NCBI RefSeq assembly: GCF_022009635.1
Contig: NZ_CP091716.1
Location: 186,001 to 250,000 of the forward strand
From: Variovorax paradoxus
Lineage (GTDB): Bacteria > Pseudomonadota > Gammaproteobacteria > Burkholderiales > Burkholderiaceae_C
DNA: 64,000 bases
Reading direction: 5' to 3'
Shown piece after piece: positions 17,667-26,203 of the stretch. How positions within the stretch are numbered: the stretch's first letter is position 1; each line of letters begins with the position of its first letter. Under the pieces are notes generated by a model. It did not search any database. It saw only the letters and a list, made by a program, of their open reading frames with translations, and was not told where the DNA came from. Both the position numbers and the translations under genes were made by a program.

Positions 17667-19478
17667 TCAGTCCAGCCGTACCACCTGCGCGTCGCCGCCG
17701 GGCGTGCGCGCATGCAGGCGGTCCACCTCGGCGGCGCGGCGCGCCAGCACGGCGCGCTGGTTGATGTAGCCCTTGTCGGTGATCTCGCCCGCGTCCAGGC
17801 TCGGCGGCTCGGCCAGCACCAGCGCGCAGGCCGGGCATTGCGACGAGCCCGCGCCTTCGTCGCGCAGCGCGCGCAGCATGCCCGCGATGCGCTCGTGCAG
17901 GGCTTCGGCCGGCAACGCTGCCGCCTGGGGGCTCGGAAACACCAGCATGCCGATCTCGTCGCGGTCGTGCCCGGTGAGCACCACGTCCTGCGCGTGCGGC
18001 GCGAGCATCGACACCAGCTTCACGCGCAGCGTGCCCACCGACACCCAGGTGCCGCTGGAAAGCTTGAAGTCTTCCGCCACCCGGCCGTTGAAGATCACGC
18101 CCTGCGCGGGCTGGGCCGAGTCGGCGAGGAAGCCCGCGTCGCCGATGCGGTAGTAACCCTCTTCGTCGAAGGCCTGCGCCGTCTCGCGCGGTGCATCGCG
18201 ATAGCCGGGGAACACCGAGACGCCCTTGACGCGCATCTCCAGCTTCTCGCCGTTGGGCACGAATTTCAGCTCCAGCCCCGGCAGCGGCGCGCCGATGCAG
18301 CCGGCGCCGTCGAGCTTCCAGTGCGCGGAGGTGATGGCGGGCGAGGTCTCCGTCGCGCCCCACGAGGTGGTGAGCCACAGCGGCCGGCTCGGGCGCACGC
18401 GCTTCGCCACCGCCTCGAGCCGCTGCCAGGTGGAGGGCGCGAGCGCCGCCGCCGCGTAGAACGCGAGCCGCAGGCGCGACAGCACCTCGGCGGCCAGCGC
18501 GTCGTCGGCTTCCAGGTACGGCAGCAGCATGTCGAAGCCGCGCGGCACGTTGAACAGCAGCGTCGGCTTCACCTCGCGCAGGTTGCGCACCGTCTTCTCG
18601 ATCAGCCCCGGCGCGGGCCGGCCTTCGTCGATGTAGAGCGCGCCGCCGTGGCACAGCACCATGTGCAGGTTGTGGTTGCCGCCGAAGGTGTGGCTCCAGG
18701 GCAGCCAGTCGACCAGCACCGGGGCCTCCCGCGCGAGGAAGCGCCAGGTCTGCGCCATCATCTGCTGGTTGGCGCAGAGCATGCGGTGCGTGTTGACCAC
18801 CACCTTGGGCTTGCCGGTGGAGCCGGAGGTCAGCAGGTACTTGGCGTGCGTGTCGGGCAGCACGGCGGCGAAGGCCTGCATGACGGCGGGTGTTTCCTTC
18901 ACCGCGAGCAAGCGTTCGAATGGCACCGCACCGGGATGCGCATCGGCATTGCGGCTGAACACCGTGGCGGCCTCCACGCCGCAGCCCGCGAGCGAGCCGC
19001 CGTAGACCTTGGCGTCCGATGCATAGATGAGCGCGGGTTTCAGCGCCTGCAGCATGCCGTGCAGCCGCGACGTGTCTTTCGCCATGCGCGAGTAGGCGCT
19101 GGAGAGCGAACAGGCCGTGCGCCCGATGTGCATGGCCGCGAGCATCAGCACCGCGTGGTCGATGGCGTTGTCCGAGAGGATCACGACGGGCTGGCCCGCC
19201 GGCAGGTTCATGTCGAGCAGCGCCTGCGCGACGGCGCCGACGGCCTGGCGCAAGGCGCGGTAGTCGAGCTTGCGCCAGCCTTCGCCGGTCTCATCGCGCT
19301 CGGCGAGGGCCAGCGCGTCGGGTGTCTCGCGCGCCCAGCGTTCGATCCATTCGCCGATGCAGCGCGCATACGGCTTCAGCGCCACCGGCGAGCGCAGCGC
19401 GAACGAACCGTCGTCGAAGTCGATGCGTACCGTGCGGGGTGGGGCGATCAGGGTTTCGTCGTGGAGGAAATCGGTCAT
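17667..19478 (-). CDS. Feruloyl-CoA synthetase-like ligase
   Basis: A 603-residue ANL-superfamily ligase resembling feruloyl-CoA synthases. It has the P-loop LTSGSTGKPKVVVNTH near residue 215, the subgroup motif WLPWSHTFGGNHN, and the motif TTSWGATETSPA; the hinge region reads FNGRVAEDFKLSSGTW rather than the common GRxKD. The C-terminal Lys is in ITDKGYINQ. The start MTDFLHDE lies 16 nt after the second copy of the structured element. It may activate a phenylpropanoid or a product of the upstream BKACE/dehydrogenase operon; ferulate itself is not established. No vanillin or feruloyl-CoA hydratase gene is adjacent. Confidence 0.8.
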   Translation of the reverse strand: MTDFLHDETLIAPPRTVRIDFDDGSFALRSPVALKPYARCIGEWIERWARETPDALALAERDETGEGWRKLDYRALRQAVGAVAQALLDMNLPAGQPVVILSDNAIDHAVLMLAAMHIGRTACSLSSAYSRMAKDTSRLHGMLQALKPALIYASDAKVYGGSLAGCGVEAATVFSRNADAHPGAVPFERLLAVKETPAVMQAFAAVLPDTHAKYLLTSGSTGKPKVVVNTHRMLCANQQMMAQTWRFLAREAPVLVDWLPWSHTFGGNHNLHMVLCHGGALYIDEGRPAPGLIEKTVRNLREVKPTLLFNVPRGFDMLLPYLEADDALAAEVLSRLRLAFYAAAALAPSTWQRLEAVAKRVRPSRPLWLTTSWGATETSPAITSAHWKLDGAGCIGAPLPGLELKFVPNGEKLEMRVKGVSVFPGYRDAPRETAQAFDEEGYYRIGDAGFLADSAQPAQGVIFNGRVAEDFKLSSGTWVSVGTLRVKLVSMLAPHAQDVVLTGHDRDEIGMLVFPSPQAAALPAEALHERIAGMLRALRDEGAGSSQCPACALVLAEPPSLDAGEITDKGYINQRAVLARRAAEVDRLHARTPGGDAQVVRLD

Positions 19479-19494
19479 TTGTGTTTTCCGGCGG

Positions 19495-19572
19495 TTGTTC
19501 GGGGTGCGTGCACAGGCCACCGGGTACTCCCCTGCGCGAATGTCCCCCGGCGGCGAGAGCGCGCCCTGAACT
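19495..19572 (-). promoter_or_regulatory. Conserved 79-nt structured intercistronic element, copy 2
   Basis: This minus-strand copy shares GGGGGACATTCGCG and ACCCGGTGGCCTGTGCACGC with the copy at 2591. The terminal stem is imperfect here but mostly kept (GTTC/GAAC plus GGG/CCC and CGCG pairs). It begins 32 nt after the stop of the carnitine-dehydrogenase-like gene and ends 16 nt before the ATG of the CoA ligase. The shared placement between a stop and the next start codon on the same strand suggests a leader or intercistronic RNA element rather than a random repeat. Confidence 0.6.
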
Positions 19573-19604
19573 CACAGCGCAACGCTTCCAAAGGCAAGGT
19601 CCAA

Positions 19605-20552
19605 CTACTCGAGCTTGCCGCTATCAGCCTTCGCGCGAATCAGGTTTAACAGCAGGGTGTCGCGCGCCGCTTCGAGATCCGCCGTGCGGCGTTGACCCAG
19701 TTCCTCGTCGACGCCTTGCTTCACCTTCTGCTTGAGCTCCGCAGTCATCGACGGCGCGCCCAGGTCCTTCCACCAGTCCTCGATCGGCCCACCCAGGTGC
19801 GCCAGCACATGCTCGATGCCGCCCGCGCCGCCCGACAGGTGCAGGTTCATGAACGGCCCCATCACCGCCCAGCGCAGGCCGGGGCCGTGCGCGATGGCCG
19901 TGTCGATGTCGGCCACGCTCGCCACGCCTTCATCGACCAGGTGAAAAGCCTCGCGCCACAGCGCGGCCTGCAGCCGGTTCGCGATGTGGCCCTTGACCTC
20001 GCGCTTCACGTGGATCGGCCGCTTGCCGATGGCGGCGTAGAACGCCATCGTGCGTTCGATGGCCTCGGCCGAAGTCTGCTCGCCGCCGATCACCTCCACC
20101 AGCGGAATCAGGTGCGGCGGGTTGAACGGATGCCCCAGCACCACGCGCTGCGGATGCGCGCAGCCCGACTGCACGCCGCTGATCGCCAGGCCCGACGAAC
20201 TCGAGGCGAGGATGGCCTCCGGCGGTGCCGCCGCGTCCATGCGCCGGAACAGGTCGATCTTGAAATCCATACGCTCGGGGCCGTTCTCCTGCACGAAGTC
20301 GGCCACCGACACCGCGTCTTCCAGGCTGTCGTGAAAGCGCAGCCGGTCGACCGACGCGCCCGGCGACAGGCCGAAGCGCTCCAGCGTGGGCCAGTGCTGC
20401 GCCACCGCCGCGCGCAGCCGCTCCTCGGCGCCGGGCGAAGGATCGGCCGCGTTCACGTCCAGCCCGTGCGCAAGAAAGTACGCGACCCAGCTCGCACCGA
20501 TCACGCCGGTGCCCACCACCGCCACGCGCTTCACGTCCAGGGATGTGCTCAT
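19605..20552 (-). CDS. 3-hydroxyacyl-CoA / L-carnitine dehydrogenase family protein
   Basis: A 315-residue NAD-dependent dehydrogenase with a Rossmann motif GTGVIGASW at residues 13-21. The substrate domain carries LGHPFNPPHLIPLVEVIGG and VKGHIANRLQAALWREAF. Length and single-unit build match L-carnitine dehydrogenase and related 3-hydroxy-acid dehydrogenases. It overlaps the preceding receptor gene by 4 nt (ATGA), so the start is firm. With the BKACE-type cleavage enzyme in the same operon, a carnitine-like route (3-hydroxy acid oxidised to a beta-keto acid, then cleaved with acetyl-CoA) is plausible but unproven. Confidence 0.85.
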   Translation of the reverse strand: MSTSLDVKRVAVVGTGVIGASWVAYFLAHGLDVNAADPSPGAEERLRAAVAQHWPTLERFGLSPGASVDRLRFHDSLEDAVSVADFVQENGPERMDFKIDLFRRMDAAAPPEAILASSSSGLAISGVQSGCAHPQRVVLGHPFNPPHLIPLVEVIGGEQTSAEAIERTMAFYAAIGKRPIHVKREVKGHIANRLQAALWREAFHLVDEGVASVADIDTAIAHGPGLRWAVMGPFMNLHLSGGAGGIEHVLAHLGGPIEDWWKDLGAPSMTAELKQKVKQGVDEELGQRRTADLEAARDTLLLNLIRAKADSGKLE

Positions 20553-21757
20553 GTCGATTTCCACCGCGTGCAGCGGCTCTCCGCCTTGGTCGTCCATGCG
20601 GCCTCGCCGCGGATCGGCTCGACCACCTTGTAGTAGTCCCACGGCTCCTTCGACTCGGCCGGGGTCTTCACCTGCATCAGGTGCATGTCGTGCACCATCA
20701 GCCCGTCGTCGCGCAGCCAGCCGCCCTTGACGAACATGTCGTTGAATTTGGTCTTGCGCAGCTGCGCCATCACCTTGTCGGCATCGTCGCTGCCGGCGGC
20801 CTTCACCGCCTGCAGGTATTGCAGCGCGGCCGAGTAGTCGCCGGCATGGAACGAGGAGGGCATGCGTTTGTGCTTGTCGAAGAAGCGGCGCGACCACTCG
20901 CGCGACTCGGGGCTCTGGTTCCAGTACCAGCTGTCGGTGAGGTACATGCCCTGCGAGGTCTTCAGTCCCAGCGCGTGCACGTCGTTGATGGTGATGATCA
21001 TGCCCGCCAGCTTCATGTTCTTGCCCAGGCCGAACTCCGCCGCCGACTTGATGGCGTTCACCGTGTCGCCGCCCGCGTTGGCCAGCGCCAGCACCTGGGC
21101 CTTCGAGTTCTGCGCCTGCAGCATGAACGACGAGAAATCGCTCGCGCCCAGCGGATGCTTGACCGAGCCGGCCACCGTGCCGCCGCTGGCCAGCACGGTC
21201 TTGGTCGCGTCGTTCTGCAAGGCCGCGCCGAAGGCGTAGTCGGCCGCCACGAAGTACCAGCTCTTGCCGCCGGCCTTGACCACCGCGCTCGCGGTGCCCC
21301 GCGCCATGGCCACCGTGTCGTAGGCGTAGTGCACCGTGTAGGGCGAGCAGTACTCGTTGGTGAGGCTCGATGCGCCCGAGCCCACCACGAAGTACGGCTT
21401 CTTCTTGTCCGCCGCCACGCCGGCCATGGCGATCGCCGCGCCCGAGTTGACGCCGCCGATCAGCATGTCGACCTTCTGCACGTCGAACCATTCGCGCGCC
21501 TTGGCGGCGGCGATGTCGGGCTTGTTCTGGTGGTCGGCCGTGACCAGTTCTATCTTCTTGCCGTCGATGGCGCCGCCCATGTCGGCGATGGCCATGCGGA
21601 TGGCCTCGGCGCCGGCCGGGCCGTCGTAGTCGCGGTACAGGCCCGACATGTCGCTGATGAAGCCGATGCGGATCACGTCGTCGGACACCTGGGCCGAGGC
21701 GCCCGCCGAGAAGGCGGCGCCCAGCGCCAGGGCCAGAGCAGTGCGGGAAGCGTTCAT
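20549..21757 (-). CDS. LIV-type ABC transporter substrate-binding protein
   Basis: A 402-residue periplasmic binding protein of the branched-chain amino acid/urea type (peripla_BP_6). The signal peptide is MNASRTALALALGAAFSAGASA. The mature part opens DDVIRIGFISDMSGLYRDYDGP and includes KIELVTADHQNKPDIAAAKARE. No permease or ATPase genes adjoin it, so it must use a transporter encoded elsewhere. It sits between the BKACE-type enzyme and the dehydrogenase, which suggests it captures their substrate. Confidence 0.88.
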   Translation of the reverse strand: MNASRTALALALGAAFSAGASAQVSDDVIRIGFISDMSGLYRDYDGPAGAEAIRMAIADMGGAIDGKKIELVTADHQNKPDIAAAKAREWFDVQKVDMLIGGVNSGAAIAMAGVAADKKKPYFVVGSGASSLTNEYCSPYTVHYAYDTVAMARGTASAVVKAGGKSWYFVAADYAFGAALQNDATKTVLASGGTVAGSVKHPLGASDFSSFMLQAQNSKAQVLALANAGGDTVNAIKSAAEFGLGKNMKLAGMIITINDVHALGLKTSQGMYLTDSWYWNQSPESREWSRRFFDKHKRMPSSFHAGDYSAALQYLQAVKAAGSDDADKVMAQLRKTKFNDMFVKGGWLRDDGLMVHDMHLMQVKTPAESKEPWDYYKVVEPIRGEAAWTTKAESRCTRWKST

Positions 21758-21793
21758 GTGTTTGTCTCTGATCGTTGGTCGTTGTTGTGTGGT

Positions 21794-22714
21794 TCAGCCC
21801 AATGCGAACTCGGGCCGCGGCGTGCCCGTGCGCGGCAGGCCCATCATCTGCCGCGCCTCGGCCGGCGTGGCCACTTCCATGTCGAGCTCGCGGATCATCC
21901 GCACGATGCGCTCGGTGAGCTGCACGTTGGTGGCCAGCTCGCCCTGGCGGAAGTAGAGGTTGTCTTCCAGGCCCACGCGCGCATGGCCGCCCAGCAGCAG
22001 CGCCGCCACGTTGGCTTCGAGCTGCGACGGGCCGATGCCGCTCACGCAGAAGATGCTGCCCTTGGGCAGGGTGTCGACCATCATCTGCAGGAAGCGCGGC
22101 GAATACGGCATCGCGTTCTGGAAGTTGCGGTGCACGTTCATCACCAGGTTGATGAAGTAGGGCTCGTCGTCGTGGCCTTCCTGGATCAGCGTGGTCGTGT
22201 CCTGCAGGATGTGCGTGGGGCTGAACACCTCCCACTCGGGCTTGATGCCGCGCGCCTTCATGCCGGCGGCCAGCTCGCGCCCGCGGGTGATGGGCGTGTC
22301 CATCAGGATCTGCTTGCCCTCGAAGCTCAGGTTGAGCGTGGTGGCGTCGAGCGTGCACATCTCGGCGCCGGCGTCCATGCCCTTGATGCGCTCTTCCCAC
22401 GCGATCTCCCAGCGATCGCCGGCCAGCGGCTTGACCATGTCGCCGTGCACGCCGCCGCCGGTGGAGTTGTTGATGACGATGTCGCTGCCGCCCGCACGGA
22501 TGCGACTGTTGATGTCGCGGTACACGTCGGCATTGCAGGTGGCGCCGTCGTCCGGGCGGCGCGCATGGATGGCGACCACGCTGGCGCCGGCGTTCCAGCA
22601 GCGCAGCACGTCGGCGGCGATCTCGGCGGGCTGGGTGGGGAGGTGGGGGTTCTGCGATTTGTGCGCCATGCCGCCGGTGGGGGCGATGGTCACGATCACT
22701 TTGCGCTTCGACAT
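21794..22714 (-). CDS. BKACE-family beta-keto acid cleavage enzyme
   Basis: A 306-residue member of the BKACE (DUF849) family, which condenses a beta-keto acid with acetyl-CoA and splits it to acetoacetate and a CoA ester. Recognisable parts are [19 protein letters not shown], the Glu of PEWEVFSP and [12 protein letters not shown]. In the characterised Kce enzyme two histidines in a V-I-H-L-H segment bind the metal. Here the segment reads VVAIH, so the first His is replaced by Ala48 while His50 remains. The start MSKRKV is preferred because GGAG precedes it. First gene of the operon with the receptor and the dehydrogenase. Confidence 0.85.
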   Translation of the reverse strand: MSKRKVIVTIAPTGGMAHKSQNPHLPTQPAEIAADVLRCWNAGASVVAIHARRPDDGATCNADVYRDINSRIRAGGSDIVINNSTGGGVHGDMVKPLAGDRWEIAWEERIKGMDAGAEMCTLDATTLNLSFEGKQILMDTPITRGRELAAGMKARGIKPEWEVFSPTHILQDTTTLIQEGHDDEPYFINLVMNVHRNFQNAMPYSPRFLQMMVDTLPKGSIFCVSGIGPSQLEANVAALLLGGHARVGLEDNLYFRQGELATNVQLTERIVRMIRELDMEVATPAEARQMMGLPRTGTPRPEFALG

Positions 22715-22882
22715 GCTCGGAGGCTCCTGGTGTCTGTCTGTCATGGGGGCGCGCCATTATTTTTTGAGGCGCGCGCGCACTCAGTCATCGCGACGACATT
22801 TGGGGGCAGGGTTTACCTGCGCCAGCGGCTAAAGTCGCCACTGCCTTCCCCACTCTTCCTCACGCAGCAAGGAGCAGCGCCC

Positions 22883-23266
22883 ATGAAATTCCTGCCTCTC
22901 GTCCTGGCGACCGCCGCCGCACTGATGACATCGGGCCTGGCGATGGCGCAGCCGGGGCCCAGCGCCACCTGCGCGGCCAAGCGCGACGCCATTTCGCGCG
23001 ACATCGAAGCAGCCAAGGCCGACAACCAGACCCACCGCGTTCGCGGCCTCGAAAAGGCGCTGGCCGAAGTGCGCCGCAACTGCAGCGACGCCAAGCTGGC
23101 CGCCGAGCACCAGCAACGCGTGCGCAGCCAGGAGCGCAAGGTGGCGCAGCGCGAACGCGAGCTGCAGGAAGCCCGGCGCAAGGGCGATGCCGACAAGGTC
23201 GCGCGGCGCGAAGACAAGCTGCGCGAAGCGCAGGCGGAACTGCAGCGCATCAAGGACCTGCCGTAA
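22883..23266 (+). CDS. DUF1090 periplasmic protein
   Basis: A 127-residue secreted protein. The signal peptide MKFLPLVLATAAALMTSGLAMA is followed by a highly charged, almost entirely helical and coiled-coil-like region with ATCAAKRDAISRDIEAAK and a basic/acidic heptad pattern to the end. This matches DUF1090 (YqjC-like) proteins, whose function is unknown. Ribosome-binding AAGGAG lies about 8 nt before the ATG. It is followed 34 nt later by a Crp/Fnr regulator. Confidence 0.8.
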   Translation: MKFLPLVLATAAALMTSGLAMAQPGPSATCAAKRDAISRDIEAAKADNQTHRVRGLEKALAEVRRNCSDAKLAAEHQQRVRSQERKVAQRERELQEARRKGDADKVARREDKLREAQAELQRIKDLP

Positions 23267-23300
23267 TCCTTTCAACGCCGCAGTGCGCCCCCGAGAGCCC

Positions 23301-24011
23301 ATGCCCACGACCAAGCAATCCCTTCAGCACGCGTCGCTGACCATCCCGCAACTGCTGCAGGGCTCGGCCTGGTTTCCGCTGCTGGACGTGGCCGCGGGCG
23401 AGCGCGTGCTCGACGAGATGCGCGAGGTCGAGGTCGCGGCCGGCGCCGCGCTGTGCCGGCGCGGCGACACGCCGGCGCACTGGTACGGCACGCTCGAAGG
23501 GCTGCTCAAGTGGTCGATCACCTCGAGCGACGGGCGCTCGGTGACGCTGGGCGGGCTGTCGGTGGGCAGCTGGTTCGGCGAGGGCACGCTGCTGCGCGCG
23601 CTGCCGCGCTCGGCCGACATCATCGCGCTGCGGCCCAGCCGCGTGGCGCAGCTGCCGCTGGAGACCTTCGAGTGGCTGCATCGCACGCAGCGCGGCTTCG
23701 ACCACTTTCTGCTGCAGCAGATCAACGAGCGGCTGCACTGGTTCATGGGCAGCTACGCGGCGCACCGCCTGCTCGACGCCGACAGCCAGGTGGCGCGCGC
23801 GCTGGCGGGGCTGTTCCACCCGTGGCTGCATCCGGGCAGCGAGCCGCACCTGCAGACCTCGCAGGAGGAGATCGCGAACCTGTCGGGCGTGTCGCGCCAG
23901 CGCTGCAACGCGGCGCTGAACCGGCTGAAGGAAGCGGGCTTTCTTCGCATCGAGTACGGCGGGATCACCGTGATCGATCTGGAAGGGTTGCGCCGCTTCA
24001 TCAGCGAATGA
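23301..24011 (+). CDS. Crp/Fnr-family transcriptional regulator
   Basis: A 236-residue regulator. The cyclic-nucleotide-binding-like beta-roll spans about 30-140 (GTLEGLLKWSITSSDGRSVTLGGLSVGSWFGEGTLL), followed by a dimerisation helix and a winged HTH (about 185-225, with TSQEEIANLSGVSRQRCNAALN). No N-terminal cysteine cluster for an Fe-S centre is present, so it is unlikely to be an oxygen sensor of the Fnr type. It converges on the FMO-type gene with a 9-nt gap and may regulate it. Confidence 0.88.
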   Translation: MPTTKQSLQHASLTIPQLLQGSAWFPLLDVAAGERVLDEMREVEVAAGAALCRRGDTPAHWYGTLEGLLKWSITSSDGRSVTLGGLSVGSWFGEGTLLRALPRSADIIALRPSRVAQLPLETFEWLHRTQRGFDHFLLQQINERLHWFMGSYAAHRLLDADSQVARALAGLFHPWLHPGSEPHLQTSQEEIANLSGVSRQRCNAALNRLKEAGFLRIEYGGITVIDLEGLRRFISE

Positions 24012-24020
24012 CGGACCGGC

Positions 24021-25832
24021 TCAGCGCGTGTGGTGCGACGGCGCCCGCTCGTACACCGGCGTGTCGATCCCTTCCATGCGCGCCTTCAGCTGCAGCGCCA
24101 GGAACTGCGAGTAGTGCCGCGACTGGTGCAGGTTGCCGCCGTGGAACCACAGGTTGTCGACCTGCGTCGGCTTCCACATGTTGCGCAGCTCGCCTTCCCA
24201 CGGTCCCGGGTCCTTGGGCGTGTCGGAGCCCAGCCCCCAGCACTTGCCGACCTTGTCGGCGATCTCCGGCGAGATCAGGTCGGCCAGCCAGCCGTTCATG
24301 GAGCCGTAGCCGGTGGCGTACACCAGCAGGTCGGCCGGCAGCTCGGTGCCGTCGGTCAGCGTCACCGAGCGTTCGTTCACCCGCTCGATGTTCACGCCGC
24401 TCTTCAGGTGGATGCTGCCGTTGGCCACCAGCTCCGAGGCGCCCACGTCGATGTAGTAGCCCGAGCCGCGGCGCAGGTACTTCATGAACAGGCCCGAGCC
24501 GTCGACGCCGAAGTCCAGCAGGAAGCCCGCCTTCTCCAGCCGCGCGTACAGGTCGGCGTCGCGCTTCTTCATCTCCTCGTATACCGGGATGTGGAAGGTG
24601 TGCATGATCTTGTAGGGCACCGACGCGAAGATCAGGTCGCCCTTGTGGTGATCGATGCCGTTCCTCACCGCCTGCTCGGAGTAGAGCTCGCCCAGCGCCA
24701 GCTCCATCAAGGACTGCGAGGGCGCGATGTGCGTCGACGAGCGCTGGATCATCGTCACGTCCGCGCCGTGTTCCCACAGCGCCGCGCAGATGTCGTGCGC
24801 CGAGTTGTTCGAGCCCAGCACCACGCACTTCTTGCCCGCGTAGGCCTCGGACCCCGGGTGCTGGCTGGAATGGTGCTGGTCGCCCTTGAAGTTCTCCGCG
24901 CCCGCCACCTTCGGAACGTTCGGATAGCCCGAGACGCCGAGGGCGAACACCAGCTGCCTCGGCCGCAGCACCACCGGCTTGCCCTCGCGCTCGACCGTCA
25001 CTTCCCAGCGCTGCGTGGCTTCGTCGAAGCGGGCCTTCCTGGCGGTGGTGGAGCTCCAGTAGTTCAGCTCCATGATCTTCGTGTACATCTCCAGCCAGTC
25101 GCCGATCTTGTCCTTGGGCGCGAACACCGGCCAGTCGTCCGGAAAGGGCATGTAGGGCAGGTGGTCGTACCAGACCGGGTCGTGCAGGCACAGCGACTTG
25201 TAGCGCTTGCGCCAGGAGTCGCCGGCCTTCGCGTTGCGCTCCACGATGATGGCCGGCACGCCCAGGCGCCGCAGCCGCGCTCCGAGCGCGATGCCGCCCT
25301 GGCCGCCGCCGATGATGACCACCTCGGGCTGCTCGGTGTAGCCCAGCGCCGCCTCTTCGTCGCGGCGCTTCTCCAGCCAGTTCTTGCGACCCTTGTGCAC
25401 GCCATGCTCCGCGCCCTTGACGCGGTTGTCGCCCGTCTTTTCCTCGAAGCCCTTCAGCTCGGTCATGGTGGTGAGCAGCGTCCAGGCCTTGCCGTTGCGA
25501 AGCCGCAGGTGGCCGCGCCCGCGCGCCACGCGCGTCTCGAAAGTAAACCATGCATCGACCACGCCATCGGCCTCGGTCGCTTCGCCTTCCACTGTGAAGG
25601 CCGTGGGCTGCGTGTCGGCCAGCCGGGCCTGCAGCATCGCGCGGATGGCGGCCGGGCCTTCCTGCGTGCGGATGTTCCAGGTGAAGGCGACGAGGTCGCG
25701 CCAGAAGCTGTCGGGCTCGAAGAGCGCGACGGCCGCGTCGATGTCGCTGCGCGCGAGCGCGGCGGCGAAGTCGGCGAGCCATTGGGAAGCGGCCTGGGTG
25801 GGGCCGCTCGGGCTGAGGGTCGGGTCTGTCAT
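24021..25832 (-). CDS. SnoaL-like domain fused to flavin monooxygenase
   Basis: A 603-residue two-part protein. Residues 1-130 look like an NTF2/SnoaL alpha+beta barrel (ALARSDIDAAVALFEPDSFW, FETRVARGRGHLRL). From about 165 a flavin monooxygenase follows, with the FAD motif GGGQGGIALGA (175-185), an FMO-like FKGDQHHSSQH segment, the NADPH motif VLGSNNSAHDI and the C-terminal ATGYGS. Such fusions are annotated as FAD-dependent oxidoreductases that probably hydroxylate or oxygenate a small molecule; substrate unknown. The start MTDPTLS is chosen because upstream residues are low-complexity basic sequence. Confidence 0.85.
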   Translation of the reverse strand: MTDPTLSPSGPTQAASQWLADFAAALARSDIDAAVALFEPDSFWRDLVAFTWNIRTQEGPAAIRAMLQARLADTQPTAFTVEGEATEADGVVDAWFTFETRVARGRGHLRLRNGKAWTLLTTMTELKGFEEKTGDNRVKGAEHGVHKGRKNWLEKRRDEEAALGYTEQPEVVIIGGGQGGIALGARLRRLGVPAIIVERNAKAGDSWRKRYKSLCLHDPVWYDHLPYMPFPDDWPVFAPKDKIGDWLEMYTKIMELNYWSSTTARKARFDEATQRWEVTVEREGKPVVLRPRQLVFALGVSGYPNVPKVAGAENFKGDQHHSSQHPGSEAYAGKKCVVLGSNNSAHDICAALWEHGADVTMIQRSSTHIAPSQSLMELALGELYSEQAVRNGIDHHKGDLIFASVPYKIMHTFHIPVYEEMKKRDADLYARLEKAGFLLDFGVDGSGLFMKYLRRGSGYYIDVGASELVANGSIHLKSGVNIERVNERSVTLTDGTELPADLLVYATGYGSMNGWLADLISPEIADKVGKCWGLGSDTPKDPGPWEGELRNMWKPTQVDNLWFHGGNLHQSRHYSQFLALQLKARMEGIDTPVYERAPSHHTR

Positions 25833-26203
25833 TGAATGTCTCCGGAGCGTCGTTGATGGATGCGCGGCGCCGTGGCGCGGGGCGCGACGTGCATGGCGCA
25901 CCTTTCGTGCCGCGCGGCGGGCCACGAGAAATCAATGAGTTGTGTGGTGTTTTGTCGCACTGCCGCTGTCGTGTCTCACGTTCAGTGCGACGGGTTTGCG
26001 ATGCCGTGAGACGCATGCGTCCCTGTTGTTAAAACCTTGGAATTACTTCAAAGGGCGTGTCGTGCGCCTTAACTGAACAATGTGGCGTGAAGACGACTTT
26101 CGGTAGGCCTTTTATCTTCATAAACGAAGGTTGTCGTTACATTCGCAAGGGCCCCGGCGCCGCCGGGGTGCATTGATCTATACGAATTCAGAGGGACAAA
26201 GAG
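25833..26203. promoter_or_regulatory. Intergenic region with two interlocked inverted repeats
   Basis: No gene is seen in these 371 bp between divergent genes. Two perfect inverted repeats are interlocked: GTCGCACTG at 25954-25962 with CAGTGCGAC at 25983-25991, and GTCTCACG at 25973-25980 with CGTGAGAC at 26005-26012. The arms resemble each other (GTCGCAC, GTCTCAC), as expected for several sites of one dimeric regulator upstream of the FMO gene. The part from 26031 on is AT-richer and probably carries the lipoprotein promoter. Confidence 0.5.

Noticed and set aside
19605..22757. A 1050-codon frame apparently fusing the dehydrogenase to upstream sequence
   Set aside because: Only the last 315 codons are protein-like; the rest is the receptor and BKACE genes read out of frame.
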